Source of the DNA: Petrosia ficiformis
Taxonomy: Eukaryota; Porifera; Demospongiae; Haplosclerida; Petrosiidae
Reading direction: 5' to 3'
Assembly (NCBI GenBank): GCA_947044365.1
Contig: OX345651.1
Span: forward strand, 1,152,926 to 1,216,925
Length of the DNA stretch: 64,000 nucleotides
In this document: piece after piece, positions 24,878-35,800 of the stretch
Numbering within the stretch: the stretch's first letter is position 1
How the letters are laid out: each line of letters starts with the position of its first letter
Notes under the pieces: model-generated
Database searches by the model: none
What the model was told of the DNA's origin: nothing
What the model saw: only the letters and a program-made list of their open reading frames with translations
Translations under genes and position numbers: made by a program

Positions 24878-27800
24878 GCTTCTCTTCATAGTTGATGAGT
24901 GTTGTCAACTCCTATCTGATGTTGATAGCAGCACAGATAAGGTAGCACATGCTGGATTACTAGCTTTAAAGCTACTCGAATCCACTCTGAACAAACAAGA
25001 GTCCTTTCTGTCTATATTGAGGGAATGTCCCACTCACTCTATAATGGCCACACCTCTTAATGATCTTCTTCTCGGTATCAACCCGCGTAGCCGTAAAGCT
25101 GACCACTATATCAACATAGCAAAGTATGCATGTATATACATGTAATATTATTTCCTCATGGAGTTTTGTAAAATTATATGGGTATCAGTACCTGTACATG
25201 TACATGTACATATAATTACGTGTATGTACATGTACATGTATAGACATTTATTATTTTGTATTGATATTACATGTACATGTACATGTACACGTATATTCAT
25301 GTACATGTACATTGTGTACATGAATTATGTGTGGGGCGCTGTACATACAGTATCTAAAAGAACAGTGACTACACTGCACTTACATGTGTATATACATGTA
25401 CATGTACACATATTCATGTGCACTTACATGTATGTACATGTACATGTACATTGATACACAAATATTCTTGTATACATATATTCATTTACATGTAAATGTA
25501 TTCTTTTTACATATGATTATTATTAAGTCTTTCTTCTCTCTCTTCAGATATGTGACATTTAATAGTTGTAGTCCTGAATTAGCTTTAACAGCTGTTCGTA
25601 TACTTTGTCTGGCTTCTCATTCGGTCACTGTTGCTAAGGATATTCTAAACTCTATTACGTCAAGTCAAGTAATCAAATATTTATTTTATTAGTTACTCAA
25701 TACAATACAATACAATATTATGAGTCATAGTGTATTGGATAACACAAACCCTAAAGTCATTGCAAAACTAGCCTCATTCCAACCCCCTCCTTCTTAAACT
25801 AGCTTCATTCTCAGCCCCTCCTTCCAAAAACTAGCCTCGTGTATAGTACAAAGTACTTTTAGCTTAATTGTTACTGCCATAAAATAGTAATATTGAATTA
25901 TTGCCTCATTTTACTCTCAGGACACTCATATTAATATACTTCACGGATTTGTAGAACATTTGGAATGGGACGATACCTTCTCGGAACCACACCCACAAAA
26001 CGATGACTTGTCTACCCAAGAAGAATCAAGCGAAGACATACAACAAGAGAGCCCTTTTGAAATTAGACGTCAACTGAAAGTTGATATTCTGAGACTTTTA
26101 ATTACATGTATAAAATGTCCAAGTATTAATATTGGTCATTTTTTATTGGGGTATATACCGTCTCCATTTGATAGAAATAAAAAATTGAATGAAGCTACTC
26201 TACAGGATCCAGGTGGGTGTGGTCATCAGTAATCATGTACATGTACATGTACTTTATAATAAGAAGTACTATATAAGTACATATGTACATGTATGCATGT
26301 ACACAAGGTACTGAATGTACATGTACTTGTACAAATGTACATATATACTGTACCTCACTGCTACACTGATATGGTACTTGTAAAGACTATATACATGTAT
26401 GTGTACAATGTATAAATATTGGGTCATTCTAAGTACTGCATGTACATGTACATTTAGCTAGTATTTAGACATGTCATATAGTTACATGTACGTATACATG
26501 TAATTAATATAACAGTACACATACATGTACAGGTTGAGACACCAATATCAAATACATGTACATGTACATTTAGCTAGTTTTTAGACATACATGTAAATGT
26601 GTATTATACACATGTACGTATACATTTAACTAATATAACAGTCCACTTACATGTATATTATCAAACACGCACATGTACATACACATGTACATGTACAGTT
26701 AATATAACAGTCCACATATATTATCACATATGTACATGTATCAATCCACATATAATTATTACCACAAACATATGTATACATCATTTATCACAGGTGTATT
26801 AGGATCATTAAAGACCTGTCTCCATGCTGTTCTTAGTCTTATACACATCGGAGGAGATCCTAATATCTCAATTGGTTGTCATTATACACATCCCAAATTA
26901 GCTGAAAGCTGCTATCATCTGATTTATCTACTGTGTGGAAATAAGGAACTTAGTGTCACAACTCTACGATATCTGAGAAACAATCACGACTTCTTTTATA
27001 CACAACTTTCTCATCTGCCATTTCAGTGGACACGTGAGATTGAAGAAGGGTGCGATCCTTCAGAAGTCACTCTCTCTCTTAAACAACAAGCCTGGTTGTT
27101 GTGCACGATTGCTCTTGAGCTTCGAATGACAGGATTGAAAAACCAGCGATCTCATATGCAACGTTTAATAATGTTGTTATTAAGATCAATCACTACATTG
27201 ACTGATCAGTATACTGAGGTGGACCAATCGACCTATCAGATTACAGAATGGTCAACAGGTGGGAAACTTTTATTTGAAACATCCACAGAGCCTAGTCTAA
27301 TGCAAGATGGCCGTCGAAAAATCCTAACTCTTCTGGACTTGATTTGCTTCTCCTCTCTGCCACTACCACAATTACAACTACAGCATTTTGATGCTGCTCG
27401 TACAGAAGAGGTTATCTCATCATGTGAGATGAGAGAGGAAGGGTCGGGACCTGTGTATGTAAATATTAAGATGTTACACAGGCTCTTAGTGAGCGAGTTG
27501 AATAGTTTACAAGGAGCAGCTGCTGTTTCACAAAAACAGTTCATAATGAAGGTACATGGTATTAACCTTATGACATTAAACTATACACTAAAGTACATAT
27601 AAGTTATTGAGTTACAGTATAATCATGTATTAACCTTATGACATTAAACTATATTACATATAAATCCTAATTTTGAGGTCATCATGAATATGAACAGACT
27701 TTAATTATTATTAGGAGATTCATGATGTTCTCAAGACAGTAGTAGAGAGGAATAGAGCACATGAGATTATGTTTTCTCAGCAGTTGTTAATGGACTCATG

Positions 27801-29765
27801 GTGTAAGGTGGTAGAAGTGATGGTGGGTGTGGTTAATGAGGAGGTGGGCAAGGAGGAGGTGAAGGTTGCTGTATTGTTTGAATTGATACAAGATCTATTG
27901 TTGAAAGTAAGTGTGGTATTCTACATGTACGTAAACATTTATATACATAATACATGTACATTGTACATGTACAGTAGATGTACATGTACATGTACAATGT
28001 GCATCTACATGTACATGTACATTGTAGGAACTGAATTAAATTGCAGCACTATTTATTTCAATGGGTCAGATAAGGGTAGCTACAGGTATACATGTATGTA
28101 CAGTACCTGACTTTATTAAGTTTACATACTGTGATGGGAGCTACATGTACACTTTAATAAGGTGATAGTCAACTGTACTTCTAAGTAGTACTACAAGTAC
28201 ATGTAGTACTGCTTTGTACTGTAATCATAGTAATGTGTGAGTTCCCTTTACATTTACAATGTATGTGTGACCACATAGTACTAAGGTGTAATACTGTATA
28301 GTACATTCGAAGTGTAAACTTAATAATGTCAGGTACGTGTACATGTATACATTGTACATGTACAATGTATATACAGTTAATTATTTACATGTACATGTAC
28401 ATGTGCATGTATATGTACACACATGTATTTTTTTTACAGGTGGAAAACGTTGATGCAAATTCACTGACAGCTTCAGCACATAGTGTTGTGTTCACATTAA
28501 TGGCACACCTTCGTCAAACCTTGTCAAACCAGTTTAACGAGTCTGAACATTCACGATCTCTAGCACCATTAAGTAGTGGACCTCTACAATCAATACTTCG
28601 TGGACTTCTCAATAACCTTTTACGATGTCCCTCAGGTAATACTGTGTATAGTATCATGTGTATTGGACTAATGGTCACCAGTGTTCTAACCAGGGTGTAA
28701 TAATTAATTACTGCAGCCACACCCACTTACAGTACGATCATATAAAAAGGCTTACCCAAATTACACAATATACAGTACATGTATCATCATTATTATAAAT
28801 TGTTCTTCAAGTGATTTGTTGTTGTTCTTCTATTAATTATTAAAGAAGTGTAATTATCAGTGAACTAAGACTAGTAACATAGAAGGGAGCAGCATCTTGC
28901 TGCAGAATCTTAGCGAGAATCCTGATATTCAATCATTGGGATACTTTTCTTATTTTGACTGCATCAATTACAGCTATCTTTTGTGTGTAGGTATGCAGAG
29001 ACTTCGTGCTCATCTTTATGCTACTCTCCTGTGTTACCTTCAAACAACCAGAGAGAAACAAGAACACAAATGTTAGTAGCTTCATTAATTCATCAATCCA
29101 TCATCCATTATCCTAGTCACCCATCCATCCATCCATCCATCTATCTAATCATCCATCCATCCAACTAATCATCCATCCATCCATCTAATCACCCATCCAT
29201 CCATCTAATCATCTATCCAATCATCCGTCCTTCACCAAACCATTGTTCCATTCTTTATTTGTACATCCAGACAGACATTATTATTCGTTTATCCATCTTA
29301 CTCTCTTCCATACTCTTAGCTGGTTTATGGAGACTGGAACAAGATTCTGGTCTGGCAGCTGCTAATCTCTCCGTATTATCAGAATGTGGTGAAGGACTAA
29401 TGGATGTGGTGTGTAGAGATGCTTGTAATGGTCATGATGTTGCTAAGGTAGCCATCTTATAAATTATTGTACATGTACATGTAACTGAAAGAATGTTTAT
29501 GACCCATAGAGAGTAGAGACCCATCCCTATGAAGGCTTTTCACAAAGTTTAATATAATTATGTTTACAAAATTTATATGTACATGTTTGTGTCACCAAAG
29601 CATGTACTTGTAGTTAAAATATTATTTTCCATTTATGCACATGGTTCTAGTTATCAATTTTCAACTTTAGGAACAATCCAGCATTCCCACTTCCACTACA
29701 ATGTACATGTACATGTACATATATATATACATGTATATATCGTCTATTTTTTACACACACACACA

Positions 29766-29840
<75 letters not shown>

Positions 29841-32800
29841 AGATGCTAGCCCTTTCTCTTCTAGACTCCATTATAACATTAGATAGACATAATGTGTGGT
29901 TACACTACATGACTGTTAGGTTAGTATGTGATGTAACAAACATCTAGTAGTACATTTCCATATACACAATGTACGACTGTATTTTATATATCTATACTTG
30001 TAGAGGATATCTTCAAAAGGTTTGTGCCAGTTTACAATGGGATGACGAAACCTTACAAAAGATGCTCCACCCACAACCGGATATTCTGAGACCACTCTAT
30101 ATCTATGAATCTAAAATGGTATATTAAATGATAAGTAATACACATACATGTACAATGTACATGTACTTGTACATTGTAAGTACAGTGATACTAAAGGTCA
30201 TTCATGTTTACCAAATGTTCACAACTTGTCTGTTCTTTTTGAGTATAAATCCATTGCTTCATTATTGAGTTATAGTATAATCATGTATTAACCTTATGAC
30301 ATTAAACTATACACTATAGTACATATAAGTTATTGAGTTACAGTATAATCATGTATTAACCTTATGACATTAAACTATACACTATAGTACATATAAGTTA
30401 TTGAGTTACAGTATAATCATGTATTAACCTTATGAGTTATGACATTAAACTATACACTATAAAGTCATCACATCATAATTTTATGGACATACATGTATGA
30501 ACAGACATATATACATGAATGTCATTTCAGGCATTTCTAATTCGAGTAGCCTCATCTCCAATGGGTGCTAGAGATCTCGTGGCTATGAACTGTCTTGCTC
30601 ATTTAAATGAATGTAGATTTATTGACTTGAGACCTGGTAACCATGGCAACAAAGCTATAGGTAGCATTCAAGGAACTGCAGGTTTGTACATGCAAGTCAA
30701 CACCTTCACATAAGTATACATGATGTTATCGGAGATGTAGAAAGAAAGAAAGAAAGAAAGAAAGACACCTGAGGCAATGGAAAAATGAAAAATGAGAGTT
30801 GCCTCAGGTGGGATTCGAACCCACGACACTCTGTACTCCGGACAGATGCTCTACCATGTACATGTACACATAAGTGTACAACTGTACATGTACATGCTGT
30901 ACATACATGTATGTACTTCTGTTCCACATAATCTACATGTACATGTATCAATCATTCTTAAACCCCATAAACCATGCATATACATGTACATGTATATGTA
31001 TATTTTACTCTAATTATCATAACTATGCTCATGTACTGTATATGTATATACATGTACATGTATACCAATACCATTATAGGTTTCATACCTTCAACTACCA
31101 TACGCTATCTTCAACTATTATTACCAGTATTGAGATTTGTTTTAACTCTCATGACTACATCAGGACCACAACAGAAAGAAGCTAGTAGCCAAGTAAGAAT
31201 ATATACACATGTAACTTGTACTGCATTATTAATCAACTGTACACACATGTACATATACATGTACATGTACATGTATATGTATATTATATGCATTTGCATG
31301 TGTATCTTATTTACATGTACATGTACATGTAGTACTAGTATACACGTACATTATACATATATATGTGTACATGTACATGTACATGTACTTGCGAGTACAT
31401 TAAACACAGTTGAAGAAATGGATTAATTAACATACTAACACACATATACACAGGTCCTGTTGTTCATACATTCTCACATGGAAGTCTTCTCAGCCATTCT
31501 TAAAGAGAGTCTTGTTTCAGTTACCATGGCAACATTACAGGAATTATCACTGCTTACTGCTGTCATAAGTCAATGCAGAGCAGGTGAACACATGGTCATA
31601 TAATATAATTCATGACTACCAATACTAATTAAAATTACAATATCCTTAAGTTATAAACTCAACATACTCACACATACATGTACATGTACATGTATAGTAC
31701 TCATGATAACTGTTGAGAGATGCTATACATTTGACTGGAATTAGCATATTTTAATTTATTTTGATCACATGAAGGAGACTATTGATCAGATATCGTCAGG
31801 TATCTCTTGTTGTGAGGCCTAATGTAGATTCTCAAAAAAAATTGTTATACACTCACAAGATACATTGTACATGTAGTACATACAGTGTTTCCCCCAAAGG
31901 GTGGTAACATGGCATTCCCCACCCTTTAATGTTAAAGTTTATACCGAAAAACAATACTGATTGAAACATTGTTAACCAAACATCATGTACCACGGATGCA
32001 CTCCCCCACCCTTAATATTTATCCTGGGGGAAACACCAGTACATGTATATACATGTACATGTAGCTACATGTACATGTATATACGTGTACATGTAGCTAC
32101 ATGTACATGTATATAGTAGTCTAGTTTTGTTTAGATTGACTACTTTAGTTATAGTTATAGTATGTCTAGTTAGTGACTATACATAAAATTATACATGTAG
32201 TTTCTCAACATTTTAGTCATACATAAATTATACATATAAGTTATAGTTCATTAACTAAAATAATTTTTAACTTGCTAAAAGATGTTTACTTTTAGTTAGC
32301 TAACAAAAAGTCCCACATACATGTAAATAGTATTGTTTACAGTATTCATGTAATTTAATTTGCTCTTGTTAAGATATCCTAGGGATTTTGTTGTTTGTAG
32401 ATTAGCCAACTTGAAACTGAATCCAAGGTTTTGTTAAGTGAGGGTTTAACATCATTATACCATATAAGATCCAATTATAGTAGACAATAAGATTAGTAAT
32501 GTTTTAGCTAATAACAACAATAATATACACTCATACTACATTATATACATGTACAGTGAAGTACATGTACACTGTACTTCAAATGTCCATTGAAGTGCCG
32601 TGTACATGTTCTTCACTCACAAAGTACACTGTAGTCAATGGAAGTACAGTGATAGTATGTAAACTTAATATTGTCAAGTACTATAAGTATGTACACGTAT
32701 AGGTTAGTTAATCTTCAGTTACACTGTACATGTACAGGTCAATATACACTCACATTGTAATGTAATGATGATCACATTATATATACATGTATATATATAC

Positions 32801-35800
32801 ATGTACATGTATAGATCAATATGCACTCACACTGTATTTAATGTAATGATGATCACATTATATACATGTACATGTATAGGTCAAGATTGGTTAGTTAATC
32901 TCCAATTACCTCACACTGCTGGTCTCCTTCGTATCCAACACCGCCTTCTCTCTCTCCTTCCTTATTACCTCACACCCACTAACTGGAAGGAAACAGCTCA
33001 AGAGGTCACTAAATTGGAAGAAGGATGGCGTGGAAGTGTCAATGGACCTGTTTGGGAAGAAGTATATAGCTTGTCACAAAACGTTTGTTCCAGTTTGTTA
33101 GCTTACTGTCAGAATGCTATGACTGCTGGAGGTACATTGTATGTACATGTACATGTACACACTCATACCACCTACGTGTACACATACATGTACATGTACA
33201 CTCTGTATATATGCCACACCTACATGTACAAACTGTGCCATATACATGTATGTACATGTACGTACATGTACACTATACGTACATGTATAATCATGTATTT
33301 TATCAATATACATATAATTATAGTACATACATGTTTGTTGATCGAAAATGTTGTTTGTAGAATCTGGGAGCAATTTATTGTCTTATATGTACATGTATAT
33401 ACACTGTTAATGTACATGTATATAATACATGTACATGTATATGTATATCTTCATGTATGTACATGTAATGATGTACATGTAATGATATACATGTATATCT
33501 ATGTACATATAATCATATACATGTACACATGTAATATCATATACATGTATATAATCATGTACTATAATTATAATTATCTCTTTATTTTTCTCTGTAGGAA
33601 CTGAGTTCTCTGTTAATTTCAATCGGATTTTATTCACACCAGATATATCAGGAGCAGTTGTCTCCAATACACAAAGTATGTACATGTACATGTATAATAA
33701 AATTGTATATGTACATGTATATAGAGAGTATTTGTCTCCAGTACAAAAAGTATGTATGTGTACATGTACACCTGTACATGTTCATGTATATCTGTAGCCA
33801 TACATACATACATGTACATATACATGTACATGTAAGTGTACATGTAATGTGTGAATGTGTGTGTACCTGTGTATATACGTGTACAAGTGCAATGCTTAAA
33901 GTTTACTCTGAATTGATTATAATTATAATATAAAGCCTTCAAAAATACATGTTTGCAAACTGTTGAATTTTTTCTTCATTTTAGTGTCTTCTTTGTCTCC
34001 ATCACTTGGTATGCTGATATCTTCATTGAAGGAGGTGTGTGATGGATATTTTGTAGCCATAGAAACGATGCAGCAGTTACAGAAGAAACTTGATGGATTA
34101 CAAAATATGACGTCTGAAGAAATGAAACAGGTCTGTCTGTGTACATATACAGTGGTCTGTGTGTGTGTTACATGTACATGTATGTTATAACTTTATACAT
34201 TGACTGTACATGTACAATGTATACTGTTACATGAACATATACAAGTATATTCCTCATGTACATCAGGGTTCTCGCCAGAAATTTCTGTAAGAAGGGTACG
34301 CGCGCGAAGCGCACGGAAATTTTTTAGCTTATAATTAATCATTCATGAGACACGCCCACTAAGTTTGACCACGTGAGTTTCATTTACAGCGTGTCAAGAT
34401 GCCTGCTAAAAAGAAAGCGAGGATAGATGTCAGTCAGAAGACTCTAGGCTATGATGGCTATCAACTACAGCTTCAAACAGCTAGCGGTAAACAACCTTAC
34501 ATAATATTGTATGTTAATATACAGTTCAAGAAGGGTACAATGGGTATTTTGAGCCTTCAAGAAGGGTACTTTTCATGTTAAGAAGGGTTCTGTACCCTTC
34601 AAAAAAAGCCTAACGAGAACCCTGATGTACATGTACATGTAGCTCAATAACATTTATAGTGATGTACATATATTTCTCATACAGCTCATTCCTGATGTTA
34701 GTGATCGTAACACATTGTCACTTGTTCAACTTCAAAACATGTCAAAACTATCTTTACAAAGATTATTAGAGGGAAAGAAAAGACAAATTTCACAATTCAT
34801 ATGTATCCTTCTACAAGATGGAAGGATGGACAGATGGATGGAAGGATGGATATTGGACAAACAGATGGACAGATGGATCAGATGGATGGATGGATGGATA
34901 GACGGACAGATGGATGATTATTAACCTCATATCCTATTCGGCAATTATTCAATTATTTTCTAAGAATAATATTTATTTTACATGACAAAGGTTAAGTTTT
35001 AATTCTTGACATTTAATCAGATATTTTGGAGCATATGTTATGTTTATTATGGAGACACCTACAGTTTTATTTGGTATACTGTAAACCCACTGGGTTAGGA
35101 GCTAATTTAGAAGACACAGGATTAATAATGAGACCGGCTATGAGAAAGCTACATGGTTAGAATGGACTTAGATATACATGTACAGTAGTAGTAATGTGTT
35201 AATTAATGCACTGTGACTGTAATTATGAAGTCTGTTCACATTTATGATGACTTTATTATGTAATATAGTGTATAGTTTAATGTCATAAGGTTAATGCATG
35301 ATTATGTTGTAACTCAATAATGAAGTAATGGATTGAAATTTCACATACACCAAACATAATGGGAAGGATAATTATATGAAAATGTGCATGTAAAAAAGGC
35401 TGTTGATCATTTCAAACTAAAGTTATGAAAATTTTCATGAGGTCATGGTGAACAAGAATGACCTTTATTATAAAATTCAATATAATATAAAAACACAACA
35501 TGTACCAGCTGTGTTAATGCAGAAGTTGTTTTTTAAATCTTCTGCAGTAACAAAAGAAAGTACACTCAATACTTTGTAGGTACCTACATGTAACAACTTA
35601 TACAATTATTACTTGTAAAGAGTTGATTTTCTTAAATACATGTGCTAATTATTATCTCAATATTTATTCATCCTTTCTTTCTCAGAGATGGGTACTGGAA
35701 CAGAATCACCTAGTAAAGAAGGAGATATTAATAAATTTGATTTGTCACAACTATCAGAGGGTATCACATTAAATGATCTGGAACAGGTATGTATTATCTA

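Noticed and set aside
24585..24908. ORF with long ER dipeptide repeat (minus strand) and its LS counterpart
   Set aside because: Translation of a (CT)n microsatellite in a NUP205 intron.
13429..33942. Many 60-110 codon ORFs with MYMYMY, HVHVHV or CTCTCT peptides on both strands
   Set aside because: They are translations of the TACATG palindromic repeat in different frames and lie inside introns of E2F7/8 and NUP205.
34399..34581. Stand-alone small gene MPAKKKARIDVSQ
   Set aside because: It lies entirely inside a short transposon with intact ends in a NUP205 intron, so it is kept as part of that element.
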